DNA of 64,000 bases. Source: Verrucomicrobiales bacterium (GTDB lineage Bacteria; Verrucomicrobiota; Verrucomicrobiia; Verrucomicrobiales; DEV007). The translations under genes and the position numbers were made by a program. Shown here piece after piece: positions 8,874 to 19,500 of the stretch. Each line of letters begins with the position of its first letter. Position 1 is the first letter of the stretch. The notes under the pieces are model-generated. The model saw only the letters and a program-made list of their open reading frames with translations. It was not told the DNA's origin and did no database searches. The stretch spans positions 62,001 through 126,000 of the forward strand of contig JARGNG010000007.1 in assembly GCA_029213265.1 (NCBI GenBank). The letters run 5' to 3'.

Positions 8874-11276
8874 CTACTCAGCCACTTCTACAAAATGCGG
8901 ACTGGACCAGGCAAGGTTTCCCTGAGCCACACTGATGTTTCCCGAATACTGTCGGGAAGTCCCCTCCTGCTCGACGGCCCAATAGAACCAGTGATTTCCG
9001 GAGGGCAGGTTGTGGAGCGCTTTCTCTACGTAAAACTCTTTCGTTCCATTTCCCGGAAACTTCGCAACCGTTTTCCCTCCGGTTCCGATCAACCGGACGT
9101 CGGTGACCGGAGTCGTTCCGGTTATGGACAGCGACAGGTTTACGCTTCCATCCCGCGCCTTGACCACGTGATCCGACAATTTGCCATCGGCCCTGGAGTC
9201 GAGAACGATTTTGGAACCGTTCGTCGCAAATACCCGGTGCTTTTTGAGGGCATCGAAAATCGCCTCCGGAGTCAACTCTTCCGCATAGATGCCGGTCAGT
9301 CCCCCGCAAAGGCCGGGATTTCTCCGATGGGAATCGCTTGTTCCAATGAATCCAACTCGACGTCCCTTGTCCAGTTCCCCGTGAAACAGCGCCGGGACGC
9401 TGCGAATGTAAATTCCCCAGCAGGCGGTTACTTCGAGGTTCACTTCATTCGGCTGGTCCGAAAGCTCGAAGGCGGGATGTTGGGAATGAAGGATTCCGCC
9501 GGACGCCGCAACCGTCTCGGCCATCCTGTCAAAATCGTGCCCCACTTCGAAGTAGCGAACAATGGGGCCGCCCTTCATCGGGTAAATGACGGTGCGATGA
9601 TTCGGGTAAGAACCTTTCATTTTCTGCTCATGTACAGAGGCATAGGGATCCGGCACCCCCCCTTTCATGGTTCGCTGAGTCCACTCGTAGCCGGGCAAGG
9701 CCACAAATCTGCCCGGCTCCGTGATCCATTGCGAATACGTCGTCCCGAGGCGGTATTCCCCTTCCGTCAAAATACGTCCATGCACCTCATCATTGTCCTG
9801 CAACACCATGACATCGAGCTTTGCCCGGTCCCGTGCATACAAAACGATCTCATCCGGTTCACCTTCGGCATCGCCCGTCAGGCCGGAATGACAGTGCAAG
9901 TCTCCCCAGAACAAACGGTAGCGCTTCCCGTCGCTACCTTCGGTTTCGTATCGCTCTGGCTCCCCGGAAAGAGGAAGCGAAACCGGTTCAAACTGTTCCC
10001 GCCAATCGTCGAGTTTGATCGGCACGGCCTTCGTGATATCAACCAGGAGAAGATGAGAAGGCCGCTTCCAGGATCGTGGGATCTCCGATCCGACGAGGTA
10101 AAAGGTGGTATCTCCTTCGACCACCCGATGAGGAACGGCAAGTCGGTAATCGATCAGCCCTTCATGAATCAACATAGGTCCGGTCGTCCATTTTCCCTCG
10201 ACAAACTTTCGCCCAAGCAACTGGCCCGCCGTTTTGGTTCCTCCCCCGCTATGTTTGGACTTTCTCTCCCACAAAAGCCAGACGCCGTCTCCGGAATCGA
10301 GCAACATGGGATGCCGTCGGTTTCCAGAATAGCCACTCGGATATCCCTTGCCGGGACGGAGGTCGGGCAGCAATCCATTAAGAAAGACGGCTGCCTCATC
10401 ATTCCCCTTTTCGTCAACCACCGGAGTGACCTCCCCATCAATAATCCGGGCCACATGGGCGGTATGCAGCATGTCGATCACGCCCTCCCCACCGATGACG
10501 TCCGTCAACTTGATCCATGCTACGCAAACGCCTTCGTTCGACGATGCAATTGCGACCGGCTTCAGGCAGCGCGTTCCGGGATCAGAAGCCACGATCTTCG
10601 CTTTCGACGCCGACAACCCAGTTCCAACGATCCCCATGATTCGACTGTCCCCACTCGGAAAATACTGATCCCAGAACAGCCACCCTCCCACGCCTACCGG
10701 TCTCGATGAGATACGGTCCCCTGTTTCTTCCACCAACTCAGCATCCCTTCCCGCTGCTTCCGTCCCGGGAAGGCGGTAGATAGCGCTTTTCGCTCTCGTT
10801 TCAAGCCGCTGCAGGAGCGGAGCATCAAATCCCGCATCGCTGTAGATTCCTTTGTATCGGCGTTCGCCCTCGAGACCGGCCTCTGCATGGTAGCGTCGAG
10901 TAACCACTTCCCAATCACCGTTCTCACTCCTCTCGGACCAGGAAATCCGGTGCCTTGCGGGTGCGTGAAGCACTCCGGTCGACAGGTTCATGAACGCGGT
11001 GGCACCTTCAGAAATCGGCTCGACCGGGTTCACTCCACTTCCGTCGGTCAGGACGACACGGCGCAGGATTTTCTCTTTCCCGTCCCGGTAGCTTTTCCAA
11101 TAGGCGATCGGGGGATGGGGCGGAGTGATGACCACCTGCATCTCCGTATTGAAGGAATCCTGATCGGTGTCAATGGACCATCGCCCTTCTTCGGAAACCG
11201 GTTCCTCGCTCCCTCCATTTCCGAAAATGCTAATGACGAGGAGAGTCGCAAATCGGGTTCTACAGAAAAGAGTCAT
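8874..11276 (-). CDS. PHP-like metal-dependent hydrolase domain protein (DUF3604-like), secreted
   Basis: 800 residues from ATG 11276, which leaves a plausible signal peptide (MTLFCRTRFATLLVISIF); 11324 is an alternative start. The N-terminal ~440 residues look beta-rich and have no motif I recognise. A PHP-like metallohydrolase domain follows: FWGDLHCHSGLTGD around residues 455-465, ILHSQHPAFE near 597 and GTSDSHRRNPG near 647, giving the His/Asp ligands expected for this fold. DUF3604 proteins are large secreted proteins of unknown substrate. First gene of a likely operon with the SSS symporter 14 bp downstream. Confidence 0.78.
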   Translation of the reverse strand: MTLFCRTRFATLLVISIFGNGGSEEPVSEEGRWSIDTDQDSFNTEMQVVITPPHPPIAYWKSYRDGKEKILRRVVLTDGSGVNPVEPISEGATAFMNLSTGVLHAPARHRISWSERSENGDWEVVTRRYHAEAGLEGERRYKGIYSDAGFDAPLLQRLETRAKSAIYRLPGTEAAGRDAELVEETGDRISSRPVGVGGWLFWDQYFPSGDSRIMGIVGTGLSASKAKIVASDPGTRCLKPVAIASSNEGVCVAWIKLTDVIGGEGVIDMLHTAHVARIIDGEVTPVVDEKGNDEAAVFLNGLLPDLRPGKGYPSGYSGNRRHPMLLDSGDGVWLLWERKSKHSGGGTKTAGQLLGRKFVEGKWTTGPMLIHEGLIDYRLAVPHRVVEGDTTFYLVGSEIPRSWKRPSHLLLVDITKAVPIKLDDWREQFEPVSLPLSGEPERYETEGSDGKRYRLFWGDLHCHSGLTGDAEGEPDEIVLYARDRAKLDVMVLQDNDEVHGRILTEGEYRLGTTYSQWITEPGRFVALPGYEWTQRTMKGGVPDPYASVHEQKMKGSYPNHRTVIYPMKGGPIVRYFEVGHDFDRMAETVAASGGILHSQHPAFELSDQPNEVNLEVTACWGIYIRSVPALFHGELDKGRRVGFIGTSDSHRRNPGLCGGLTGIYAEELTPEAIFDALKKHRVFATNGSKIVLDSRADGKLSDHVVKARDGSVNLSLSITGTTPVTDVRLIGTGGKTVAKFPGNGTKEFYVEKALHNLPSGNHWFYWAVEQEGTSRQYSGNISVAQGNLAWSSPHFVEVAE

Positions 11277-11365
11277 TTCGGCAAGAGCCTGCCGGACTCC
11301 GAACGCTCGTTCCATCAAAAACATGGCGCACTCATGGAAGGAACTCGCCAGCTGACCCGGCCGAT

Positions 11366-12325
11366 TTACTTCAAATGCTGATCAAACCATTCCGTTGCCT
11401 CTATGACCATTTCATCGAACCACTTCTGACGGCCGGGAAAAGCATGCGGAGCGCCAGGGATCAGGGTTAGAGACTCCGCGATTCCCAGCTCCCGCATTTT
11501 CCCGCGGAACTTTTCTGCATGGGTTGTTTCGTTGTCTCTCTCCCCTGCGACAAAATGCATCGGCGGATCGTCGGCATCGAGGTGGGTAATCGGAGAAGCC
11601 AGCTTCCAGCGATCCGGTATTTCGCCCGGCATGCCACCAAGAAACTGTAGCCAGATATTCGGCTTTTCCCCGGGAGGATCGGGATCAGATTTCTCGATAT
11701 TGTCATAGTGACGCCGAAAGTCTGTTTGTGCCCCCATCGGGACAGCGGTCTGAATCCCGCTGCTCTGGCCGGGGTATCCGCCCTCTCCCTCCAGTTCACT
11801 CACTCCACCCGAGGTTCCCAACAAAGCCGTGAGATGACCTCCTGCAGAAAGGCCGATCGCGCCGATTTTCGAAGCATCTATTCCGTATTTCTCCGCGTTC
11901 GCCCTGAGAAAACGGACTGCGGCTTTGCAATCCTGAATCGCCGCCGGGAAAGGAGCCTCACCGGAAAGACGATAGGAAATCGTTGCGGCGACATATCCCT
12001 TTGCCGCGAGCGCCTTCGCCAGGTGACCGTGGTTTTCGCGAGTTCCCCGCCACCAGCCCCCGCCGTGAATGCAAACGATCCCGGGAAGCGCTGACTCGCC
12101 GGCTGCTTTGGGGCGATAAAGATCCAGCTTCATTTCCCGGTCCCCGTACTGCGCATAGACGAGGCCTTCGTGGCTCTCCAGTTTTTCCTCCACAGCGGGA
12201 GGGGTCGAGGTAGGCAGGCCACCTGCGTTCGCTTTTGCCTTTTGTTGGGAGAACGCGGCTGTCGAGAAACCGAGTGAAGCGAGCAAAAGAGGCAGGAAAC
12301 GAACCATGGGCGGATTTTTACTCAT
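11366..12325 (-). CDS. Alpha/beta hydrolase, secreted esterase or lipase-like
   Basis: 319 residues (313 if the ATG at 12307 is used) with a signal peptide ending near AAFSQQ. It carries the oxyanion-hole motif HGGGWW, the nucleophile elbow GLSAGG (Ser near residue 158), an acid region AGERDNET and a final histidine in APHAFPG. That is the arrangement of the hormone-sensitive-lipase/BD-FAE-like carbohydrate esterases common in polysaccharide degraders. It probably removes acyl groups from sugars or other esters in the periplasm. It is divergent from the ECF sigma gene and 41 bp from the DUF3604 gene as extended to 11324; co-transcription is possible but not shown. Confidence 0.85.
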   Translation of the reverse strand: MSKNPPMVRFLPLLLASLGFSTAAFSQQKAKANAGGLPTSTPPAVEEKLESHEGLVYAQYGDREMKLDLYRPKAAGESALPGIVCIHGGGWWRGTRENHGHLAKALAAKGYVAATISYRLSGEAPFPAAIQDCKAAVRFLRANAEKYGIDASKIGAIGLSAGGHLTALLGTSGGVSELEGEGGYPGQSSGIQTAVPMGAQTDFRRHYDNIEKSDPDPPGEKPNIWLQFLGGMPGEIPDRWKLASPITHLDADDPPMHFVAGERDNETTHAEKFRGKMRELGIAESLTLIPGAPHAFPGRQKWFDEMVIEATEWFDQHLK

Positions 12326-12437
12326 CGACTTCCAATTCGCAAGACTCGTCTTCCAGCCGCAGGTTGGAAAAATACTCCCTAAATTCTAAGAAACACATTC
12401 GTCGCGGGTCATGCCTATGTGAGAGACTCTTTTTGCT

Positions 12438-13019
12438 GTGAGCGAATCCCTACCAGACCCCGTTCCTGATTCCGTAAAACCGATGCCGTCGTCCAACCAG
12501 TCCAAAGCGACGTCATCCGAATCACGGAGTCTTAGTGAATTGTTCGAAAATGAGGAAACACCCCTCCTCCGTTATGCGTTTTCACTCGTGGGGCGCCGCG
12601 CGATTGCCGAGGAAATTGTGCAGGATGTTTTTCTCCAACTGCATCACCACTGGGACTCGGTCGAGAATCCAGTGGCCTGGCTGTATCGCAGCGTGCGAAA
12701 TCGATCCTACAATCATCACCGTGATCACAAACGCGAGGTGCTTACGGATGAAGAGACCACACCGGAGGACTCACCTTTCGATACTCCCGAAGACCTTCTC
12801 CATCGAATGGAGGCAGCCGGATTTCTTCGCTTGCTGCTCGCCGAACTGGAAGAAGCCGATCGCCGTCTCATTCACCTGAAATACTTTGACGACCTTTCCT
12901 ACCGGGAAATCGGAGAGCAAACCGGGCTGAGCATCGGAAATGTCGGATACCGACTTCATCACCTTCTCAAACAGTTGGCCGAAAAGTTGCACCACATTGG
13001 AATCGACGAATCGCGTTAG
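12438..13019 (+). CDS. ECF-type RNA polymerase sigma factor
   Basis: 193 residues from GTG 12438; ATG 12483 is an alternative that still keeps both domains. Sigma region 2 is visible as AIAEEIVQDVFLQLHHHWDSVENPVAWLYRSVRN cut here into AEEIVQDVFLQL and NPVAWLYRSVRN (about residues 54-95). Region 4 is a helix-turn-helix, DLSYREIGEQTGLSIGNVGY (about 145-165). An acidic linker joins them. ECF factors redirect RNA polymerase to envelope-stress or surface-function promoters. The next gene starts 12 bp downstream and encodes an anti-sigma-like membrane protein, the usual operon arrangement for its own regulator. Confidence 0.92.
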   Translation: MSESLPDPVPDSVKPMPSSNQSKATSSESRSLSELFENEETPLLRYAFSLVGRRAIAEEIVQDVFLQLHHHWDSVENPVAWLYRSVRNRSYNHHRDHKREVLTDEETTPEDSPFDTPEDLLHRMEAAGFLRLLLAELEEADRRLIHLKYFDDLSYREIGEQTGLSIGNVGYRLHHLLKQLAEKLHHIGIDESR

Positions 13020-13031
13020 GCACCCTCAGAA

Positions 13032-16000
13032 ATGAACGACGAAACACTACATCCCTGGATTGAACCCGAGCTCGAAGCCCGCATCGTTGCGCTGGTTCTG
13101 GGCGAGGCGTCCGATTTTGAAAGGGAGGAATTGGAGCGCCTCATCGGGGAAAAGCCCGAACTGGCTCTGTTCCGCAACCGGATGGATTCCCTGCACGGAA
13201 TGCTGCGGGGACTCGGCCGTGGCGAAGAGTGGGACTCGGAAGAAGAGTGGAAGCTGCCGGCAGAGAAGCGGAAAACCGTCCTCGACGTAATTGACGGGGC
13301 GGGCACCGTTAAAGGAAACGAAGGAAGGGTAGAGCCGAAAAAGGCAACCGTCCCGTTTCGTCGGAGAGTCCGTCCTTTGCTTCAATGGGCGGCACTGTTC
13401 GCGATCCTTGCCTGTATCGCAGGAATGATGTTCCCTGCTTTGCAGGGCCCGATGCAGCCTAAGTCACTTCAATACGACGAGGCTGCGGTCGAGTTCTCCT
13501 CGAAGATGCCAACTGTCGCCACCGCATCCCATGTCGACTCCATGTCCGTAGCCATCGATGAGGAGATTCTAGAGCTCGATTCCCTCGAGCGGCGTGGTCG
13601 CATCGATATCGAGGGAAATGAGAAAACCCGGGATCAGGTTCTCCGCCGGGAGTTGCGGCTTACCGATAAGCCGACAGAAGTAGCACTGATGGAAGCAACT
13701 GCGCCTCCGGCTCCGGGCGAAGCTCTCGATGCCTACGCTCAGATCGGACATGGTGGATATTCCTCTGAGAGAGAGTCAATTCGCACGCCCGCGATTACCT
13801 CTGAGGAGGGCGCATCCGATGGAGATATCTCTGTGGTGGCAGGTGGCGATATCACACTTTCCGATTCTCAGAAGAACACAGAACTCCGACGCATGGCATC
13901 GTCCGGTTCCGCCCCCTCTTCGGAATTTCTTTCCAGAGTAGAGGAGCAGTGGGAGTCGAAAGAAGAGGCCGGGAAACCAAGCCGATCAACGAGGTATGAT
14001 GCGATTGGCAATGGTGGACGCGGAGGGACTGATCGGGAGGCCGGTCAAAAGCTGGCGAAAACTGATCGAATGGTGAGCTCCAGTGGAGCCATCTCCGACC
14101 TCGAAGACAAGGCGCCACTCCTGGGGGATCTCCCGGCCATTGGACAGTGGTTTGTCGACCAGTCCGGTAGCGCCCTTGAGTTTCCGTCTTCTGGCCGAAC
14201 CGCAGAAACGGACGAAGGAAATGCGAATTCGCTTTTCGCACGACAGAAAGGATCTGGATATGCATCCGAACACACTCAGTTGGGCTTTCCCGTCGAATCG
14301 GATTTCAGATACACCAATCCATCCCTTGGGGACAATCGACAGCTTCTCGAAAAGCAACACGGTGGAGTTGTTGGGATTTCAGTCGGCAAACGCCCGGGGA
14401 TAGCGCCGGGGCAGAAGGCGGATGCCTCCTCCATGGACGACCTCTATGCCATCGTCCCGAAAGTAGTTGGCGGAGGAGTGGAAGACGGACGGAAAAACAC
14501 GCCGGGTGAAGGTTCCCCGGGGGCGAAGGGAGTATTGACCGACGGTGCCATTCTCTTTCCCTCCATCGATGACATAGGGGTCCAACCGGAAGTCCTGCGT
14601 CTCGGAACTGACGAACCCGCTTTCTCCGATCACCTTTTCGGACGAAACTATCTGGGTGGGGCGAATAAGCTGCGCGGTTTTGACTATCGAATGGTCGGGG
14701 CAGACGGAGCCGAAGCGGTGTCCGATCCCGATTTTCAAGTGGACCTGAAACTTCAACCCGAAGTCGTCGACTTCGATGGTTTCGTGAACTACGGCTCCGA
14801 AATCTCTCCGGGCAGGGAGACGGAAGTTCAGCTCGCGCAATCGAAGCAGAAGATGGCCCCGTCCCATCCCGCGACTCCCCCTCTGTCCTCCGCTCTTTTT
14901 CCGGGAATCACCGATGGATTGCACGAAGCGGATGCGGATGCAATGAAACGGCTCTCCCAACTCGTCGAAGAACTCCAGGCATCGGAGGAGCCTTTCTCCA
15001 CGTTTTCCCTCCACGTCAGCGACGTTTCCTTTCAACTTGCCAAGTCATCGCTCGCGCAGGATGAGTGGCCGGATGCCACGCGGATCCGAATCGAGGAGTT
15101 TGTAAACGCGTTCGACTACGACGACCCGATGCCGACGGCAGAGGAAAAGGTCGCGGCGAAAATTGAACAGGCGGCGCATCCGTTTCTTCAGCAGCGCAAC
15201 GTCCTTCGCGTTGCAATGAGGACTGCCGCAGCAGGCCGGGATGCCTCGACTCCTCTCCGCCTCACCTTCCTGCTCGACAACTCCGGTTCGATGGAGCGCG
15301 CGGATCGCCGGGAAACGGTTCGACGGGCGTTTGCGCTTCTCGTAGGTCAATTGCAACCGAACGATCAGGTCACACTGATCAGTTTCGCCCGACAGCCGCG
15401 GCTGCTGGCGGATCAAGTCTCCGGCGACAAGGCGAATGATCTCGTTTCCATCATTTCCAGCCTCCCGAGCGAAGGCGGCACCAACCTCGAATCGGCTTTG
15501 CAACTCGCTTTTGAGAAGGCAAAGGAGCAGGAACTCGCCTCCGCTCAAAACCGGATCGTCCTCCTCACCGACGGGGCGGCCAATCTCGGCGATGCCAAAC
15601 CGGAAAGTCTTTCAAGAAAGATCGAAGAAATGCGCGAGGCGGGAATCGCCTTCGATGCGGCCGGGATTGGAACGGAAGATCTCAATGACGAAATCCTTGA
15701 GGCACTCACACGAAAAGGCGACGGGCGCTACTACCTGCTCGACTCGCCTGAAAGCGCTGATGCCGGTTTTGCCCGCAAGATCGCCGGTGCCTTTCGCCCT
15801 GCTGCGAAGAACGTCAAAATTCAGGTCGAGTTCAATCCGGACAGGGTTGGATTTTACAAACTGCTTGGCTTTGAAAAGCATCGCCTCAGCAAGGAAGACT
15901 TTCGGAATGACAAAGTCGATGCGGCCGAGATGGCAGCGGAAGAAGCCGGAGTCGCTGTCTATCAGTTCGAGGCAAAACCGGAGGGCAGCGGTGACATCGG

Positions 16001-16295
16001 AGCGGTTTCGGTTCGCTTTCTCGACATGGCGAGCGGGGAAATCGTAGAGCGTCGCTGGCCCATCCCCTTTGAGGCGGAGGCTCCTGCAGTCGAAAGCGCC
16101 GCACCGTCCCTGCAACTGGCGAGCTGTGCCGCTTTGTTCGCCGCGAAGCTGAAGGGCGCCCCCCTCGGCGATACCGTCGACCTGCCGGAACTCTCCCGAC
16201 TGGTTTCGGAGCTTCCCGGAAACTGGCAAAAGCGGGAGCGGGTCGCTGCTCTCCGCGAAATGATTGAAACTGCCCGTGAACTGGAGGGACGATGA
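13032..16295 (+). CDS. Anti-sigma-like membrane protein with YfbK-type von Willebrand A domain
   Basis: 1087 residues. Residues 1-70 are a small helical cytosolic domain (LEARIVALVLGEASDFEREE) like the zinc-less anti-sigma domains beside PVC ECF sigma genes. One membrane helix lies at about 116-138. A long low-complexity Ser/Gly/Asp-rich stretch follows (about 140-640). Then come the YfbK N-terminal domain (TFSLHVSDVSFQLAKSSL), a vWA domain with the MIDAS motif D749-x-S751-x-S753 (LLDNSGSM) and later DGAANLG, and a C-terminal YfbK-type region. Anti-sigma at the cytosolic end and a metal-binding vWA outside suggests a sensor that controls the sigma factor encoded 12 bp upstream. That role is inference. 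The anti-sigma call is by pattern, not by a conserved motif. Confidence 0.82.
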   Translation: MNDETLHPWIEPELEARIVALVLGEASDFEREELERLIGEKPELALFRNRMDSLHGMLRGLGRGEEWDSEEEWKLPAEKRKTVLDVIDGAGTVKGNEGRVEPKKATVPFRRRVRPLLQWAALFAILACIAGMMFPALQGPMQPKSLQYDEAAVEFSSKMPTVATASHVDSMSVAIDEEILELDSLERRGRIDIEGNEKTRDQVLRRELRLTDKPTEVALMEATAPPAPGEALDAYAQIGHGGYSSERESIRTPAITSEEGASDGDISVVAGGDITLSDSQKNTELRRMASSGSAPSSEFLSRVEEQWESKEEAGKPSRSTRYDAIGNGGRGGTDREAGQKLAKTDRMVSSSGAISDLEDKAPLLGDLPAIGQWFVDQSGSALEFPSSGRTAETDEGNANSLFARQKGSGYASEHTQLGFPVESDFRYTNPSLGDNRQLLEKQHGGVVGISVGKRPGIAPGQKADASSMDDLYAIVPKVVGGGVEDGRKNTPGEGSPGAKGVLTDGAILFPSIDDIGVQPEVLRLGTDEPAFSDHLFGRNYLGGANKLRGFDYRMVGADGAEAVSDPDFQVDLKLQPEVVDFDGFVNYGSEISPGRETEVQLAQSKQKMAPSHPATPPLSSALFPGITDGLHEADADAMKRLSQLVEELQASEEPFSTFSLHVSDVSFQLAKSSLAQDEWPDATRIRIEEFVNAFDYDDPMPTAEEKVAAKIEQAAHPFLQQRNVLRVAMRTAAAGRDASTPLRLTFLLDNSGSMERADRRETVRRAFALLVGQLQPNDQVTLISFARQPRLLADQVSGDKANDLVSIISSLPSEGGTNLESALQLAFEKAKEQELASAQNRIVLLTDGAANLGDAKPESLSRKIEEMREAGIAFDAAGIGTEDLNDEILEALTRKGDGRYYLLDSPESADAGFARKIAGAFRPAAKNVKIQVEFNPDRVGFYKLLGFEKHRLSKEDFRNDKVDAAEMAAEEAGVAVYQFEAKPEGSGDIGAVSVRFLDMASGEIVERRWPIPFEAEAPAVESAAPSLQLASCAALFAAKLKGAPLGDTVDLPELSRLVSELPGNWQKRERVAALREMIETARELEGR

Positions 16296-16322
16296 ATCCC
16301 GAAGGAAGAAGCGGACGACCAG

Positions 16323-16347
16323 TAGCCGCCTTCGCAAGAAGGGTGGC
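16323..16347. repeat. REP-like palindrome, copy 1
   Basis: Imperfect hairpin with arms GCCGCCTTC and GAAGGGTGGC around GCAA, preceded by TA. Same plan as the copies at 16364, 23476 and 23532: TAGCYGC-arm, a CGCAA- or GCGA-type loop, and a complementary arm. Confidence 0.6.
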
Positions 16348-16363
16348 AATCAGGCAGGTCACT

Positions 16364-16386
16364 CCACGCTCTTGCGAGCGCGGCTA
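16364..16386. repeat. REP-like palindrome, copy 2
   Basis: CCACGCTC-TTGC-GAGCGCGG followed by CTA; seven of eight pairs match. In reverse complement it reads TAGCCGCGCTCGCAAGAGCG, the same orientation class as the copy at 23532. Together with copy 1 it forms an inverted pair upstream of the giant gene. Confidence 0.65.
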
Positions 16387-16390
16387 CTCC

Positions 16391-16411
16391 GGACTCAACC
16401 CTGTTGAGTCC
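16391..16411. repeat. Perfect 9-bp inverted repeat upstream of the giant gene
   Basis: GGACTCAAC-CCT-GTTGAGTCC, a perfect stem with a 3-nt loop, 123 bp before the chosen start of the giant gene. No U-tract follows, so a standard intrinsic terminator is unlikely. Its right half is shared with the dispersed repeat 16397-16431. Confidence 0.7.
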
Positions 16412-16431
16412 ACGACCTGACCCTGTTGCCT
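16397..16431 (+). repeat. 35-bp dispersed repeat, copy A (matches 54413-54447)
   Basis: The 35 bases here match the reverse complement of 54413-54447 at 32 positions; the three differences are at repeat positions 15, 18 and 23. The unit contains CCCTGTTG twice, 23 bases apart. Here it lies between the vWA gene and the giant gene. Confidence 0.75.
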
Positions 16432-16534
16432 CACTGACCGGGACTCCAACACCCTGACAACTTCCTGACATTATTTGCACAAACAAATGACAACTTCCGA
16501 ATCGCAAATCGCACCACAACAAAGATCGTTTTTC

Positions 16535-19500
16535 ATGAAGAATCTCATCCTGCTTTTCCTCCTCCTCTCAGGTCTCCCTGTCTTTTCCCAGGAAGCCAAA
16601 GATCAAGCCACGGTCGAAACCTCGATCGGAAACGACGGTGCCGGAAAAATCATCGTGGAAGCCCGCGGAACGCTCCCGGAACTCAAGGTCTTTTACTCCA
16701 GCGAAGTGCAAAGCAAAGTCACGATCAGCCAGACCAAAGTGGTCTACGAGGTCGACGCGAAGGTGCGTATCCTGCAGGGCGATGCCAGGACGATCAGCTA
16801 TCACACGCAGGGGCTCGCCGAAGTCACCGCCGTCACCGGAAAGTCCGTCGCCGAATGGGCCGTCCGATGGGACGAGAAAAAGCGACGTTTCATCGATATC
16901 CGGCTGAAGGAGTCGGAGAAGCCCCTCGTCGACCACACCTTCCAAATCCAGATGCAGCAGGAGATCGCGTCGCTACCGGCCGCCCCCTTGATCACGAATC
17001 TATCGCCGGCACCTGATCACTCAACCGGGTTTCACGAGGTGCTCACCCTCCACTATGCCAATGGCGTGGAAGGAAGAGTGAAGGAAGCTGCCAATTTCTA
17101 TCCGGTCCAGTCGGACGAGTCTTCACCGAACCAGTTTCAAACCGCCAAAGGAGGCCGCTTCGTCGTCCAGCTGAATCGCAGCGGAAGTTCCCCCGCTCCG
17201 GTGGAGTTGCGTCGCTTCGACCTTTCCGGAGAACTCTCCGGGGACGGGAAATCAATTTCCTTTCAGCTCCGTGGGACCGCCCGGGTTTCCAAACCGGGCG
17301 CGGAGTTGCGCATTCTCAGTGGCACTGCTGCGGTCGTCGAACCCATCGTGGGGCGGGATTTTTCCCTGCAACTGCGCCAGGCCAAGAATGGCCCCTACTA
17401 TGTTCTTCAATTCACCCGCCCCGGTGACTGGCCCGTCGATCTCCGTTTTGTGTCCCCGGTGACTCCGGACAAGGGATGGAGCAGGATTCACTTCGATCTC
17501 GCCACTGGAGCGGTGGCTCCCTTTGCCCTTACCGGAGTCGGGGAAGCCGTGGAAATCCGGCCGGATTCCTCCCTCCTTCCCAAGGTCAATGAAGATGGCC
17601 TGAGCGGATTTCTTCCCGCCAACGGAAGCTGTCACCTAGCCTGGAGGGAAAAGAGAACCGTCGGCCAGGGAAAGCTGTTCTTCAGCACGTCCGCGCAGGT
17701 AGAGACCACCGTCGGAGCCGGCCTCCTCCAGCAGTCCCATCAAATTGACTATAAGATCCTTCAGGGAAAACTGGATCGTCTCGCACTCACGATGGAGGGT
17801 CCCGGAGAGGTTCTCGATGTGGTCGGAACCAATGTAGTGGGTTGGGAAGTGTCCGGGGATTCGCCGCGAAAGCTGGAGGTCAAACTCAGCCAGACGATCA
17901 CAAAAACGGCGCAGCTCACGATCCAGACCCGTCTCGCTCTCGATGCGTTCCCGGTTCGAACCGCGGGAATTCAGTTGACCCCTGTCGGGACGGTCCGGCA
18001 CTCGGGACACATTCGCCTCTCCAACCGGGGAAGCGTCCGGCTTGAGCCGGTTTCGCTGGAGGGTTTGACTCAACTCTCTCCCGATCAGTTCCCCGGAGGC
18101 AAACTCGAAGCGCGGCAGGTTTTCGTCTATCGCTTCCCGTCGGCGGACCGACGTTTCGAAGTTTCCGCGGACCGGATTCAACCCGAGGTCAATATTTCTC
18201 AGCGCGTGCTGTATCAACTGGCGGAATCGGACCGGATCATTTCCGCGGATCTTGAGCTCGATATCCGCGAGGCCCCGATCCGCGAATGGAATCTCCTCGT
18301 GCCCTCCGACTACTCCGTAGTCTCCGTTACCGGTGCCGGGGTTTCCGATTCCGTCTCTGCCACCGAAGAGGAAAACGGGATGCGGAACGTCAAAGTGATC
18401 TTTGGATCTGACCTTTCCGGTCGTCAGTTGCTTTCGATCCAGCTGGAAAAGAACGAGACCGCAGAAGCAGGTGGCTGGATTCTTCCCCGGCTCGAATTCC
18501 CGGGGGCCGAATCCGTTCGCGGTGATATTGGTATCGTCGGTGCTCCCGGCTTCCGAATCAATGTGGGGGCGAATGAACTCCTTACGGAAAAGCCGCTCTC
18601 CTATTTCCCCAAACCGGTCCCCAACCTGCAGCAGGCGTTTCGCATTCGTGAGCCGGGCTGGTCTGCGACGATGCAGATCGAACTCCTCGAAAAGAGTGTC
18701 CAGGCGGATGTGTTCCACCTCTACTCACTCAGCGAAGGGACCGCATTCGGAAGTGTTCTCATCAACTATTTCGTAACCGGCGCCCCCGTTTCCGAACTGA
18801 AGATCGTGGTTCCCGAAGGAATGGGAAATGTCGCCGCAGAGGGAAAAGACATCCGCACGTTTCGACATGTGGATGAAATTCTCTCCGTTTCGCTTCATCA
18901 GCCCCTCATTGGCCCCTACACGCTCCTCATCACTTTTGAGGAGGAGCTTCCTGCTGCCGGCGGAACACTGGCTGCCGGACGCGTCACGCCGCTCGAAGTG
19001 CAGGGGGAACGTGGCTTTCTGCAAGTCGTCAGCTCAATGCAGGTGCAGACGGGTGTATCCTCGATCAGCGAGGATCTCCTCGCTCTCGATGCTCTCGAGC
19101 TCCCTGCGGAGTTCCGGTTGCTGAGTTCCGCGCCGTCACTCGGATCGTGGCAGTATACCGAACGCCCTTTTGAACTCGCTATCGATGTAAACTGGTTTGA
19201 ACCGGGGACGACCATGACGCAGGTAGTGGAATTTTCCGAGATCAACAGCCGGGTTTCGCCTGATGGGGAACTCGTCACGGATGTGATCTACTACGTGAAA
19301 TCAAGAGGACGCCGTGCGCTGAAGCTCCATCTTCCCGATGCGGTGCGCCTCTGGGCGGTCACGGTCAACGGCAATACCGTATCGGCACGTCAGTCAGGCG
19401 AGGCCACCTTGATCCCTCTTCCCGGCGGAACCGACCCGAATATTCCGGTCGAGGTCGAGCTTCGCCTCGGCCGCCCCGCCATGGAAGGAAGCGATCCGCT

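Noticed and set aside
8895-10709. 604-codon plus-strand frame opposite the DUF3604-like gene
   Set aside because: Shadow frame: the minus strand carries the metal-ligand motifs and signal peptide.
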